56,336 bases of DNA from Chlorobiota bacterium. GTDB taxonomy: Bacteria > Bacteroidota > Bacteroidia > Bacteroidales > JAADJA01. Location: contig JAADJA010000017.1 in assembly GCA_013151015.1 (NCBI GenBank), forward strand, positions 1 through 56,336, read 5' to 3'. This document shows positions 1 through 9,005 of this stretch, piece by piece. Under the pieces are notes generated by a model that worked only from the letters and a program-made list of their open reading frames with translations, had not been told where the DNA came from and did not search any database. The stretch's first letter is position 1. Each line of letters begins with the position of its first letter. The position numbers were made by a program, and so were the translations under genes.

Positions 1-1
1 T

Positions 2-763
2 GCAAAGCAGCAGGCCAATACGGGCACAAATGGTGGAAAGTGGATTTTGTTTGGTGATCCATCAATGCGTTTTGTAATCCCTGAAAATACAATTGTCACC
101 GAAGCAGTTAATGGAATTGCCACTACAGAACTTATGGATACCCTTAATCCCGGTGAACACATAATTGCATCTGGTTTTCTTACCGACAAGGACGGAAATA
201 CAATTTATGATTTTAGTGGACTGATGAAAGTGAAAGTTTATGAAAGGGCAAGGATAGATTCCACATTGGGCAATGACCAATATAGTTATGTTGAAGGGTT
301 TTTGGTTCAGGACAGTGTTATGGCCGAATTTGAGGTTGAAATTATCAACGGCCAGTTTGTTTTTGATTTTCAATTGCCCTACGAGCTTGCCCCTGAATTC
401 GGGACGATAAAACTGAGCTATTATGCAATAGATGGCTTGCGGGATGCAAGAGGTCATTTTTCCGACCTTGTTGTTGGTGGCCAGCAAAGTGCAATTTATG
501 AAAATAAGCTCGCCGAAGATTTTATAAGTTTTTATCCCACCATTGTTTCCCGTCAATTGAATTATTTGAGCAAACAGAATGTGGGAAATTTGAAGATTGA
601 AATATTCGATTTGTCCAGTAAAATGGTTTTCTCAACGTCCCGGGAAAGTATTTTAAAAGGCGAACAAAACCAGATTGATGTATCAAACCTTCAAAAAGGA
701 ATGTATTTATTAAGGGCTTATTATGATGATAAAGTGAGCAATGTGAAATTTGTTAAGCAATAA
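2..763 (+). CDS. C-terminal part of PorU-like C25 peptidase with T9SS sorting domain (5' end outside window)
   Basis: The frame is open from base 2, so the start lies upstream; TTG at 47 is an internal Leu codon, not a start. The first visible residues contain the W-I-L-F-G-D-P motif that closes the catalytic region of gingipain/PorU (C25) peptidases. A beta-sandwich region follows with motifs typical of PorU (LGND, NGQF-F-F, LSYYA, DARG, VGG). The last ~85 residues look like a T9SS type A C-terminal domain (FYPT-, -IEIFDLSSK-, -GMYLLRAYYD-, ending VKFVKQ), with FYPT in place of the usual YPNP. PorU cleaves the sorting signal of T9SS cargo at the cell surface, but a secreted C25 protease cargo would look similar. 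Because the catalytic Cys/His are outside the window, the exact family member is uncertain. Confidence 0.72.
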   Translation, partial: AKQQANTGTNGGKWILFGDPSMRFVIPENTIVTEAVNGIATTELMDTLNPGEHIIASGFLTDKDGNTIYDFSGLMKVKVYERARIDSTLGNDQYSYVEGFLVQDSVMAEFEVEIINGQFVFDFQLPYELAPEFGTIKLSYYAIDGLRDARGHFSDLVVGGQQSAIYENKLAEDFISFYPTIVSRQLNYLSKQNVGNLKIEIFDLSSKMVFSTSRESILKGEQNQIDVSNLQKGMYLLRAYYDDKVSNVKFVKQ

Positions 764-834
764 TAGTCCATGGCCATAAAACATGGTTGCTCAAGTCAGC
801 GTTGTGGTGGCCAGAGTATCAATAATTACGTTAT

Positions 835-867
835 AGTGTCGGCTTCGCTTTGAGCGAAACCGACACT
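835..867. terminator. Bidirectional hairpin between convergent genes
   Basis: A 15-bp inverted repeat (AGTGTCGGCTTCGCT, TTG loop, AGCGAAACCGACACT) with one C/A mismatch lies between the end of the PorU-like gene and the end of the histidine kinase gene, which converge here. Its position and stem strength fit a shared terminator, although no long T tract follows on the plus strand. Confidence 0.6.
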
Positions 868-939
868 TTGATGTTTGTAAAAAGAATCAACGGTGTTGTT
901 AAGTAAAAGCACTATGGCGCAATGCTTTGTTGTTGATTA

Positions 940-2907
940 TTACGCCAGTGCAATCCTGATAGTGGCTGTGGTCCCTTCGTCTTTTTCGGAATCCATGTTG
1001 AGGTTCCCGTTGATGGTCCTTAAACGGTTATTGATATTCAGCATCCCGATCCCATCGGATGATTCATCTGCAATGATCCCTTTTCCGTTGTCCTCAACGA
1101 TAAGGAGGCAATGGTTTTTCATTTTCATGAGTTGGATGTCCACTTTGTCGGCGCCCGAATGCTTGATGATGTTTTGCAGCAGCTCCTGGCAAATCCGGTA
1201 AAGGGCCACTTCAACATTTGCCGGTAGCCGTTCTTCGAACCCCATGTTTTCGAAATTGTATTTCACCTTTGTTTTGATAAAGCAATTGTCCAGCAAATCT
1301 TCAAGGGCATCTACCAATCCCAGCTCTGTCAAGGCTCTTGGCATCATTTGGTGCGATATGTTCCTTATGTCGGTGCCTGTATCGGTTATCATTTTGTCCA
1401 CTTTTAAAATGTCTTCTTTAAGTTCGGGCTTGCTTTTCAGCATCGCTTTTGACAGGCTCTGAAAAAACATTTTAATGGCGCTTATCTGTTGCCCGACCCC
1501 ATCATGAAGGTCTTTGGCGATCCTTTTCCGTTCGTCTTCCTGGGCGGTGAAAACCGCTTTCAGGCCCTTTTCCCTTTCAAGGATTATTGCCGCATCTTTT
1601 TCGGCCTGGGCCTTACGTTTGTTCCGTTGGGAAATGAACAGCAGGAAGAATATCAAGGTAAGGCTAATCGCAACTATCCCGATAATCCATTTATTCCGGT
1701 TATATATCTTTATTTCCGCAAGGACTTTTTCCTTTTCCAGCCGCTCGTTATTGGCCCTCTCCAGCAATAATTCCTTTTCTCTTTTCTCCGTTTCGTATTT
1801 TACCTTTATTTGTTCTATTTTCTCGTCCCTGTCAACGATATACAAACTATCGTCTATCCTTTTGGATTCGAGGTAAAGTCCCGATGCCTTTTTGTATTTG
1901 CCCCTGTCGTGATAATTTTCTGCGAGGTAAAACAGGATTTTCGACCTGACCCTCATCGAGCTTTCCTCATTGCCCAATGTTTCTTTTGCCCTGAGCAACG
2001 TGTTCAGTTCATTGTCCGACTGTCCTTTTTCGCGGTATAAACCGGCCTTGTTCAAAAGGGTAGATGCCGCTTTGTAATTGTTGTGGATGGAAAGGTGTTC
2101 CTCGGCCGACTTGTCGTAATAAAAAAGTGCAGAATCAAATTGCTGTTCCGCATTAAATACCATTGCCAGACCATTATAGGCAGTCCCCAAAGCGTAATGG
2201 TTTTCGTTTTTAACATAAAAGGGAATGGTCTTTTGATAAAAGTATTTACTTGAATCATAATCCTCAAGGCTTAAATAAATTACAGCGATATTGAGCCTTG
2301 AATCGTTGATGCCCCATTCGTCGTTTAGCCCGTTTCTGATTTTAAGGCCTTTATATTGATATTCCAGGGCCGTTGAATCCCTGCCTTGCTCAAAAAATAT
2401 CAAGCCTATATTGTTATAGGTATGGGCAACCCCGTTCATTTTGTCCAACTTTTCAAACAAATAAAGTGATTTGAAGAAATTGTCGATGGCCTTATCGTAC
2501 AGCGATTTGTTCCAATATACCAGGCCAATATTGTTGTATGCACTGGCAATGGTCACCGAATCGTTTACCTTATGTGCGCACATCAATGCCGAATCATAAA
2601 AAATCAATGCGCTGTCCCAAATATTTTCAACGTCATAAACGATCCCGATCCGGTTAAATGCCTTTCCTTTAATCAGGTTGCTGTTTTCCAGGTTTCCAAG
2701 TTCAAGTGCCTGTTGCCCAAATTTCAATGCCGAATCGGGATTGACATAAACCAATTGCAAGCATAGTTTGTTCAGGATTTCGGATTTCTCAATGTTGTCC
2801 GAAACATTTGGAAGGATATTGATTAAACTGTCAATTTCGCTTTGTGCAAAAACACTATTGCCGATAAGGATTGCAAAAAACAGGAGAGATGTTTTCAATA
2901 TCTTCAT
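940..2907 (-). CDS. TPR-containing sensor histidine kinase (HisKA_3/NarL-type partner)
   Basis: The start is placed at the ATG at 2907, because the signal peptide MKILKTSLLFFAILIG... begins there; the longer frame adds 14 unlikely residues. After the signal peptide come about eight tetratricopeptide repeats (many A-YNNIGL/-Y-K-S- signatures, residues ~45-370), a charged coiled coil (~375-415), one transmembrane helix (~420-440), and a kinase core. The core has the HisKA_3 phosphoacceptor motif DERKRIAKDLHDGVGQ, the N-box ELLQNIIKHS and the G-box EDNGKGI. This architecture is common in Bacteroidota, where the periplasmic TPR region is thought to sense through protein contacts and the kinase phosphorylates a LuxR-type response regulator. 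No such regulator lies beside it, so it is an orphan kinase here. The input signal is unknown. Confidence 0.9.
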   Translation of the reverse strand: MKILKTSLLFFAILIGNSVFAQSEIDSLINILPNVSDNIEKSEILNKLCLQLVYVNPDSALKFGQQALELGNLENSNLIKGKAFNRIGIVYDVENIWDSALIFYDSALMCAHKVNDSVTIASAYNNIGLVYWNKSLYDKAIDNFFKSLYLFEKLDKMNGVAHTYNNIGLIFFEQGRDSTALEYQYKGLKIRNGLNDEWGINDSRLNIAVIYLSLEDYDSSKYFYQKTIPFYVKNENHYALGTAYNGLAMVFNAEQQFDSALFYYDKSAEEHLSIHNNYKAASTLLNKAGLYREKGQSDNELNTLLRAKETLGNEESSMRVRSKILFYLAENYHDRGKYKKASGLYLESKRIDDSLYIVDRDEKIEQIKVKYETEKREKELLLERANNERLEKEKVLAEIKIYNRNKWIIGIVAISLTLIFFLLFISQRNKRKAQAEKDAAIILEREKGLKAVFTAQEDERKRIAKDLHDGVGQQISAIKMFFQSLSKAMLKSKPELKEDILKVDKMITDTGTDIRNISHQMMPRALTELGLVDALEDLLDNCFIKTKVKYNFENMGFEERLPANVEVALYRICQELLQNIIKHSGADKVDIQLMKMKNHCLLIVEDNGKGIIADESSDGIGMLNINNRLRTINGNLNMDSEKDEGTTATIRIALA

Positions 2908-3066
2908 AAAAAGTGTTTTTTTGAGAGGCATATTTAGTTCGATCTGCAACTATGGATAAGCAAGGGTAAAGATAGGGGATTTTTTTGATTAATGGTTTCG
3001 ATATTTGCATAATGTCTTTTTTGTTGAGGTGTATATGGTTTTCAGGGAAAACCGTAACTTTGAAAA

Positions 3067-3750
3067 ATGCAAAAGCAACTGATAATAACCGAAGATGGCT
3101 CCCATTCGATTTTTGTAAAAGGCCTGGACGAAGTTTACCACTCCCGTTTTGGGGCGGTGAACGAATCACGGCATGTTTTTATCGAAGCAGGATTTAAACA
3201 GCTGACCGCTAAGCCGCCAAACTGTATAAATATCCTCGAAATTGGCTTTGGGACGGGCCTTAATGCCTTCCTTACTTTGCAGCAATGTATCGAAACGGAA
3301 TTGCATGTTGATTATGTTGCCCTTGAGCCTTTCCCCATCGAAAAAAAGATTTGGCGGCAATTAAATTACCCGGGATTAATTGAATTGCCCGAAGGGGATA
3401 AGCTTTTCTTTAAGTTGCATAATTGTAAATGGGGGAAGTTTGTCGAAATCCATCGCCGGTTCCGGGTTCAAAAGGATTTGTCGGGTATTGTGGAAACTGA
3501 ACTTGAAAGTGATTGTTTTGACCTGGTTTACTTTGATGCTTTCGCACCTGAAGTTGCCCCGGAATTGTGGACATTGCCGGTTTTTCAAAAGATATTCAAG
3601 GCGATGAAGGAGGGAGGGGTGTTCGTGACTTATTCTGCCAAAGGGGCAGTAAGGCGGGCATTGCAAAGTGCTGGATTTAAAGTGGAACGCATCCCCGGCC
3701 CAAAAGGAAAAAGGGAAATGTTGAGAGGGGTAAAGGGAAATGATTCTTGA
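3067..3750 (+). CDS. mnmD: tRNA (mnm5s2U34)-methyltransferase, MnmD type
   Basis: A 227-residue protein with a SAM-binding motif ILEIGFGTGLNA near residue 57 and the family motifs YFDAFAPE (~residue 158) and FVTYSAKGAVRRAL near the C-terminus, followed by PGPKGKREML. These match the methyltransferase half of MnmC (DUF752 family), which carries out the last methylation of the wobble uridine in 5-methylaminomethyl-2-thiouridine tRNAs. The oxidoreductase half of bifunctional MnmC is absent, so this is the stand-alone MnmD form. A TAACTTTG box at 3055-3062 lies only 4 bases before the ATG; if it is a real -7 element the message would be nearly leaderless. The gene diverges from the histidine kinase gene. 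Confidence 0.88.
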   Translation: MQKQLIITEDGSHSIFVKGLDEVYHSRFGAVNESRHVFIEAGFKQLTAKPPNCINILEIGFGTGLNAFLTLQQCIETELHVDYVALEPFPIEKKIWRQLNYPGLIELPEGDKLFFKLHNCKWGKFVEIHRRFRVQKDLSGIVETELESDCFDLVYFDAFAPEVAPELWTLPVFQKIFKAMKEGGVFVTYSAKGAVRRALQSAGFKVERIPGPKGKREMLRGVKGNDS

Positions 3751-3809
3751 TGCCGGATTCTGGATTCCCAACTTCTGACTTCTCAACTTCTATCCTCTAA
3801 CCTTTCACC

Positions 3810-4082
3810 TCACCTCACAATCACAAATCCTTCAAAACCTTCTAATTCCTCTTCCTTTTCTTCAATATCCGTAACCTTCGCCCAAAACGGCCCTTTGTGG
3901 CACCATGCAATAAACCTTTGTAAATCTTCTTCTTCCCCTTCGGCATCAACAAATACATTTCCATCGGGCGTGTTTCTCACATTGCCCAAGATATTGTCAT
4001 CATTGGCGGCTTTGACAGTTGAGGCACGGAACCCAACTTTCTGTACACGGCCCTTTATCAGGAGTTTTTTTCGTTTTTTCAT
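3810..4082 (-). CDS. acyP: Acylphosphatase
   Basis: A 90-residue protein of normal acylphosphatase length. The phosphate-binding loop GRVQKVGFR carries the catalytic Arg19, and NVRNTPDGNVFV carries the catalytic Asn37. It hydrolyses carboxyl-phosphate bonds such as those of acetyl phosphate or 1,3-bisphosphoglycerate. The gene converges with mnmD (59 bases between stops); that gap is C/T-rich and low in complexity, with no clear hairpin. Confidence 0.92.
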   Translation of the reverse strand: MKKRKKLLIKGRVQKVGFRASTVKAANDDNILGNVRNTPDGNVFVDAEGEEEDLQRFIAWCHKGPFWAKVTDIEEKEEELEGFEGFVIVR

Positions 4083-4411
4083 TTAATCAAATAGAAATGA
4101 TCTGACCACAAAACTAATAAATGATTCAACATCAAGATTCGTTGCAATAATAATTGTATATATCCTATGATGAATTGTCAATTTTCCCGATTCTCCCTAA
4201 AATCCACTAAAATCCTCTCTGTTATTCTCCTACATTCTGGAACTCCACCTTCCATTTCCCCATAAAAATCAAGGCATTTGAAAATTGTTAAGAAATAGGA
4301 ATGAAAACCATAAGGGCAATAAAAAAAATATATAATTTTACGATTGAAAAAATAAGGCTAATTTTGAATCCGGTTTTTTGAGTTCAATTTGTCCATAAAT
4401 AGTTTATCAAT
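4083..4411. other. Intergenic region upstream of dnaN
   Basis: A 329-base gap between the divergent acylphosphatase and dnaN starts. It is AT-rich, holds the predicted dnaN promoter near its right end, and has no convincing ORF or strong hairpin. The C-rich stretch around 4220-4262 shows no recognisable motif. Confidence 0.6.
4336..4366 (+). promoter_or_regulatory. Predicted promoter of dnaN
   Basis: TAATTTTG at 4359-4366 matches the Bacteroidota -7 consensus TAnnTTTG. Nineteen bases upstream, TTTT at 4336-4339 matches three of four bases of the -33 TTTG. The predicted transcription start lies ~40 bases before the dnaN ATG. Confidence 0.5.
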
Positions 4412-5527
4412 ATGAAGTTTATTGTATCAAGTTCAGTTTTGTTAAAGAATTTACAATTGATCAGTGGTGTTATCAATCCGAGCAATACCCTGCCAATCCT
4501 CGATGATTTTTTATTTGAGTTAGGTGAAGATACCTTGCAGATCACTGCATCCGATTTGGAAACCACCATGTCGGTTTCGGTTGCCCTGGATAGGTCGGAA
4601 GACCCGGGCGTGGTTGCCGTTCCCGCAAAAATCCTTTTGGATACCTTGAAAACGCTGGGCAATGTGCCCATCACGGTTACCATTGATGAGAAGCTGGCCA
4701 TCGAAATCACAACGGGCGAGGGAAAGTATAAGCTTACGGGCCATAAAAGCGACGAGTTTCCCGAAAAACCGGTTTTGGAAGAACCCACGACCATCACGCT
4801 CAAATCGGATATCCTGAAGGAAGCTTTCCATAAAACGCTTTTTGCAACTGGCAATGACGAGTTGAGGCCGGTGATGTCGGGTGTGTTTTGTGAACTGACA
4901 ACCGAAGATTTTACCTTTGTTGCCACGGATGCCCATAAACTTGTAAAGTACAAACGCTTTGATACCAAGGCTGACCAGAGCGCATCTTTTATCCTACCAA
5001 AAAAACCCTTGAACCAAATGAAGAATGTGTTGCCGGAGGATGTGGACGTTAAATTGGAATACGATAAGACCAATGCACTTTTCGAATATGAAAACGTGAA
5101 ATTGATTTGCCGCTTGATCGATGGGAAATATCCAAATTATGAAGCGGTCATCCCAAAGGAAAACCCCAATGTGCTTACCGTTGACAGGCATCCGTTCATC
5201 AATGCACTGAAAAGGGTGGCTTTGTACGCCAACCAAAGTACGAACCAAGTCAGGTTGAAAATAGGTGGAAAGGAGCTGGTGCTTTCTTCAGAAGATATTG
5301 ATTATGCCAATGAAGCAAAGGAAAGGCTCACATGCAGCTATGATGGCGAAGATATGGAGATTGGCTTCAATTCCAAGTTTCTGCTGGACATGTTAAGCAA
5401 CCTTAACTCGGAGCAGGTGCAAATCGAGATGTCGGCGCCCAACCGTGCCGGTATTTTGTTGCCTGTTGACGATAACAAAGACGAAGATATACTGATGCTG
5501 GTTATGCCTGTCATGTTGAATCAGTAA
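4412..5527 (+). CDS. dnaN: DNA polymerase III beta subunit (sliding clamp)
   Basis: A 371-residue protein, normal for DnaN, with three clamp domains. The start MKFIVSSSVLLKNLQLISGV is typical. Family segments include PILDDFLFEL, DLETTMSV, RPVMSGVFCEL, VATDAHKLVKY, DGKYPNYEAVIP and the C-terminal LMLVMPVMLNQ. It forms a dimeric ring that tethers replicative polymerase to DNA and serves as the docking site for several repair and regulatory proteins. It is not adjacent to dnaA here. The gene ends in a clear intrinsic terminator. Confidence 0.98.
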   Translation: MKFIVSSSVLLKNLQLISGVINPSNTLPILDDFLFELGEDTLQITASDLETTMSVSVALDRSEDPGVVAVPAKILLDTLKTLGNVPITVTIDEKLAIEITTGEGKYKLTGHKSDEFPEKPVLEEPTTITLKSDILKEAFHKTLFATGNDELRPVMSGVFCELTTEDFTFVATDAHKLVKYKRFDTKADQSASFILPKKPLNQMKNVLPEDVDVKLEYDKTNALFEYENVKLICRLIDGKYPNYEAVIPKENPNVLTVDRHPFINALKRVALYANQSTNQVRLKIGGKELVLSSEDIDYANEAKERLTCSYDGEDMEIGFNSKFLLDMLSNLNSEQVQIEMSAPNRAGILLPVDDNKDEDILMLVMPVMLNQ

Positions 5528-5551
5528 AGTTTTATGAAATTATAAAAAACG

Positions 5552-5579
5552 AAGCAAGTCACGGTGGCTTGCTTTTTTT
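5552..5579 (+). terminator. Intrinsic terminator after dnaN
   Basis: AAGCAAG (5552-5558) and CTTGCTT (5568-5574) form a perfect 7-bp stem with a 9-base loop, and the downstream arm runs into a T tract ending at 5579. Confidence 0.8.
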
Positions 5580-5592
5580 ATGGAATGAGGAC

Positions 5593-6417
5593 ATGAAAGA
5601 TGCAATTGGGGATTTCTGCTTGGTCAATGGCCGCTTGCTTCCGGTTTCGGAATTGGGAAGATTTATTTTGGTTCCTGATTTTCCGGTTTATGAAGTTTTG
5701 CGTGTTGAAGAAGGCATTTTGCTTTTTCTTGATGACCATATGCAACGGCTGAAAAATACGTTCTCGATGGTTTCATGGGAAAAAATTGTATCTGTTGGGC
5801 CAATACCCGGGCAACTTAAAAAACTAATTCGGGAGAACAAAACCCAATCCGGGGCGGTCAAGCTTTTGTTTTTCTTTTTTGAAGAAAAGTTCCAAGCCAT
5901 TTTTTATCAGATGCAGCCATATAGCCCTTCGGAGGAAGAATACAAAACAGGGGTGAAAACCATTTCCCTTCATTTGGAGCGCATCAACCCCAATGCAAAA
6001 CTCTGGAACGAGGGATTCAGGAAAACCACCAACGGTGAAATCCAAAAGTCAAATGCTTTTGAGGCGGTCCTTATCGACCGGGATGGGTTTGTGACCGAAG
6101 GCAGCCGGTCGAATATCTTTTTTGTGAAAGACAACATCTTGTTCACGCCGCCACTTGAAAATGTTCTACCGGGAATCACACGCAAAAATGTGTTGGAGGT
6201 CTGCAAACGATTGAATGTAAAAGCTGAGGTCTGTCCAATTTCTTTTAGGGGGATTGCCCGGTTCGATGCTGCATTCCTGACAGGGACGACCCGCATCCTG
6301 GTTTCGATAAACAGGATCGATGATGTTTCTTTTAATGTGGAAAACCCATTGGTTGAACGGATTATTGATGGGTTTGGGGAATTGGTAAGGGAATATATTT
6401 CCACGCATGAAAATTAA
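5593..6417 (+). CDS. Aminotransferase class IV (branched-chain/D-amino acid/ADC lyase fold)
   Basis: The start is placed at ATG 5593: the earlier in-frame codon at 5569 lies inside the dnaN terminator. The 274-residue product has class IV features: the N-terminal LVNGRLLPVSE, a FLDDHMQRL segment, a Lys in the region aligned with the PLP lysine (FRKTTN), and the C-terminal block AFEAVLIDRDGFVTEGSRSNIFFV followed by a glycine-rich cofactor loop PGITRKNVLE and TGTTR. Family members are branched-chain aminotransferase, D-amino acid transaminase or aminodeoxychorismate lyase. Substrate cannot be assigned from motifs alone, and no pathway genes are adjacent. The gene converges with the restriction-modification pair. 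Confidence 0.8.
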   Translation: MKDAIGDFCLVNGRLLPVSELGRFILVPDFPVYEVLRVEEGILLFLDDHMQRLKNTFSMVSWEKIVSVGPIPGQLKKLIRENKTQSGAVKLLFFFFEEKFQAIFYQMQPYSPSEEEYKTGVKTISLHLERINPNAKLWNEGFRKTTNGEIQKSNAFEAVLIDRDGFVTEGSRSNIFFVKDNILFTPPLENVLPGITRKNVLEVCKRLNVKAEVCPISFRGIARFDAAFLTGTTRILVSINRIDDVSFNVENPLVERIIDGFGELVREYISTHEN

Positions 6418-6446
6418 CGGGATAGGTCAAATATAATGTTAGTTGG

Positions 6447-8189
6447 TTAAAAGAGGACTAATTGCTGATTCTTTTCAAGTTCCTTTTTTTCTATGTTTTC
6501 TCGAAAACTTATCCATTCCTCGATACGAATGTTTTCGATTTTTGATTTTAATTCCCCGAAACTTGTATTTCGCATAATCTTGGCTAAATCTATCCTCATC
6601 AACAAATCTTTTGTTATCATTCTTTTAGCATCATTGAACGCAATTGATCGAATGAAATTTTGGGTTTCCTCTTTATTTAATAAGAACCTGGTTATTTCAG
6701 CTTCGATTAATATGTCAAATCCCAGGAAATAGCAAGTGTCATCGAGCATCATAGGTTTGTCTCCCACAGGTTTTACGAGCGAAAAAAGGGTTGTTTTGTA
6801 CATCCCGGAAATGGCAACCTTAAAAGGCTTAAAGGAGTAGTCGCCAATCCCGAATATTGAAAACATGGGCTTTCCCTTATAAATGCTCGATTTCCTTCTA
6901 TTGAAATATTCAATATTATCCAAAAGGTAATGGTAGGTTTTAGGGAACTGGTCTTTTATATAATTTGTGTCCTGGCCGATTTTTCTATGCGTAATGATTG
7001 TGTATTTTCGGGAAGCTTCAACTACATCCCCTTTCAAATCTGAACTCTTTAATAAATTGAACACCAAGTCATTTTCGATTATTACGGTTTCATCATTGTT
7101 GTTCACGTAATGGTCGTTAATACTTTCCAATTCCATTATTTTGGAAGCATCGTGCTTTACGCCTTGGCGCCATACAAAAGGCGACTTGCCGTCAATGTCC
7201 CTGGCTTTAAGGTATAAAGCAACATCGGCAACAAATTTGTCATCGACCCAGCCATAATCCTTGATCAATTCGGTAGAGTAAAAGTCATATTCCTTTATTA
7301 TTGATTGTGGCTCACCATTTAATGAACAGTAAAACAAACAAGCATTTACCGAAACACCAAACTCTTTTTTAGCATCAATATCAAATTGTTTCAGGTTTGA
7401 GATGTTGAACCTGGTTTTGTTTTGTTCCAATAATATGTTTTTTGCCACGGAATTTTTAACAAGAAAAGCAAAACTCCCATTCTGTTTGGAGAACAATGAC
7501 AATAACTTGATCGAAATAAATTCCCCAATGTCAAAATTACCTTTTCCGGTAATGGCATCCAATCCATTATGCTTTTTGAAATTTGACTTTGTGGGTAAGT
7601 TTTTTGAACCAAGTGTGGATAATTTTGAATTTGTGACCCATGGAGGGTTGCCGATTATTAAAAAACCCTGGTTTTGGTGTCTGTTTGAAATGCTTTTAAA
7701 ATCAAAATCAAAAATGTTTGAATGGAAAATAAATATTTTCGGCAGATTTGAAATCCCGTTTTTTAAGAAATGGCTTAGGATAGCAAATTTCGTTTCCCAA
7801 ACATAAGGCTTATATATTTCAACCGCATAAATATATTTGATAGTACTAAACGTGAGAAGGCTTGAAACAATGAAGTTGCCCTTTCCACAAGTTGGTTCAA
7901 TTATGATTTCAGGAGAAGTGTTGCCTTCTTTAAGGAGATGGCATACCTTGTCACTCAATTCACGGTTCGTTTGGAAATCCCCGTATTCCCCCCTGTCTGG
8001 TTCATTCAGTACGTTTTTCTTTGCCAAGATTGTATTTGATAATTCATCTACTTCGGATTGGGTTGAAAAGAAATTATTTATCCCACAAGTGGACAATAAT
8101 CTGGGATTAATGGTTTCTAATGATAAGTCTTTTAAGTTTTCAAAGAAACCAAAAACAGAACTTGGGATATTTGCATCGAGGAATTTCAT
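6447..8189 (-). CDS. N6-adenine DNA methyltransferase of a type II restriction-modification system
   Basis: A 580-residue protein with SAM motif I EPTCGKGNF (residues 98-106) and catalytic motif IV NPPW (181-184), the signature of amino-methyltransferases acting on adenine N6. The preceding GEYGDFQTNRELSDKV segment is typical of class I Eco57I/TaqI-like methyltransferases. The long C-terminal region (residues ~330-580) probably carries target recognition. Its start lies one base after the stop of the upstream endonuclease gene, so the two are translationally coupled. Modification would protect the host from the neighbouring nuclease. Both genes look more AT-rich than their flanks, which suggests acquisition. 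Recognition sequence is unknown. Confidence 0.85.
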   Translation of the reverse strand: MKFLDANIPSSVFGFFENLKDLSLETINPRLLSTCGINNFFSTQSEVDELSNTILAKKNVLNEPDRGEYGDFQTNRELSDKVCHLLKEGNTSPEIIIEPTCGKGNFIVSSLLTFSTIKYIYAVEIYKPYVWETKFAILSHFLKNGISNLPKIFIFHSNIFDFDFKSISNRHQNQGFLIIGNPPWVTNSKLSTLGSKNLPTKSNFKKHNGLDAITGKGNFDIGEFISIKLLSLFSKQNGSFAFLVKNSVAKNILLEQNKTRFNISNLKQFDIDAKKEFGVSVNACLFYCSLNGEPQSIIKEYDFYSTELIKDYGWVDDKFVADVALYLKARDIDGKSPFVWRQGVKHDASKIMELESINDHYVNNNDETVIIENDLVFNLLKSSDLKGDVVEASRKYTIITHRKIGQDTNYIKDQFPKTYHYLLDNIEYFNRRKSSIYKGKPMFSIFGIGDYSFKPFKVAISGMYKTTLFSLVKPVGDKPMMLDDTCYFLGFDILIEAEITRFLLNKEETQNFIRSIAFNDAKRMITKDLLMRIDLAKIMRNTSFGELKSKIENIRIEEWISFRENIEKKELEKNQQLVLF

Positions 8190-8190
8190 G

Positions 8191-8868
8191 TTAATTGTTC
8201 ACCTTATCCACGATTTTAATTATTCCGTCCACTTTTTCTGAGAGGCTTACCACTCTACCATATTGCAACCTCCATTGCAAAGCGTTTGAAATCGTCAGAT
8301 ATCCCAACTTAGGCGTCTTTTTTAGGATTTGTTTAGCGATTTGGTTTAGGGTAATTTCATCGGCAGGAATGTTTCTGTCAATTAGATAAGCAATTATGTC
8401 TTCTTCATTTGCCCCATCTTTTAACATTTCCATTAACCTGAATGTTGTGGTATAATCTGCAGTTCTTTCTTTTTTAATGAATGAGCAACTCCTGAAATCC
8501 AGTAGTGCGGTTTCATTAGTATGATTGTCTTTTTTCTCGTAAACGAAAACAAGAATATTATACCCGAGTCCAAATATTTTTTGTCTTGCATCTTTAAATG
8601 GACTGGATGATTGGGGTTGTTTTATTGAAGTTACCTTTATGTCCGTGTTGATTTCAGGTGCGGGCAAATCAATTCCCCTGGCTGAATTCCCACCATCCAA
8701 AATAAACTTTTGATTCAGGTAATCCTTGAATTTATGTTCGATATATGTCCCAACTGCTTTACCATCGGTAATCCCAAATAATTCCTTATTCTCATATTTG
8801 GTTTCTTGTTCGCAAAATTCATTTGCAGAACGAATTAAAGTTTTTATTGTTAGTTTCTTCTTGTTCAT
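8191..8868 (-). CDS. Probable type II restriction endonuclease, PD-(D/E)xK fold
   Basis: A 225-residue protein encoded directly upstream of the DNA methyltransferase. It has a candidate PD-(D/E)xK active site: Glu44 in GTYIEHKF, Asp67 in ARGIDLP, and Asp76-Ile-Lys78 in NTDIKVTS, followed by an amphipathic segment and a hydrophobic strand NILVFVYEK. The context (methyltransferase one base downstream, no specificity or translocase subunit) points to a simple type II system. The C-terminal ~60 residues (LNQIAKQILKKTPKLGYLTISNALQWRLQYGR) look helical and could contact DNA. I do not recognise a specific named restriction enzyme family. Confidence 0.72.
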   Translation of the reverse strand: MNKKKLTIKTLIRSANEFCEQETKYENKELFGITDGKAVGTYIEHKFKDYLNQKFILDGGNSARGIDLPAPEINTDIKVTSIKQPQSSSPFKDARQKIFGLGYNILVFVYEKKDNHTNETALLDFRSCSFIKKERTADYTTTFRLMEMLKDGANEEDIIAYLIDRNIPADEITLNQIAKQILKKTPKLGYLTISNALQWRLQYGRVVSLSEKVDGIIKIVDKVNN

Positions 8869-9005
8869 TTAAAATGCTTGTTGAAGATACAAATTTACAT
8901 ACAATTTGTGAGTATTCTAATTCGTTTTTTCCTAAAACTTAATTAAGCTGATTTTCTATCCGCAAACACGGCGTTTCCCCATCTTTTTACTATCTTTGGC
9001 CTGAT

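Noticed and set aside
4384-5073. Long minus-strand ORF opposite dnaN
   Set aside because: Shadow of dnaN; composition is Ser/Val-rich with no start context or domain.
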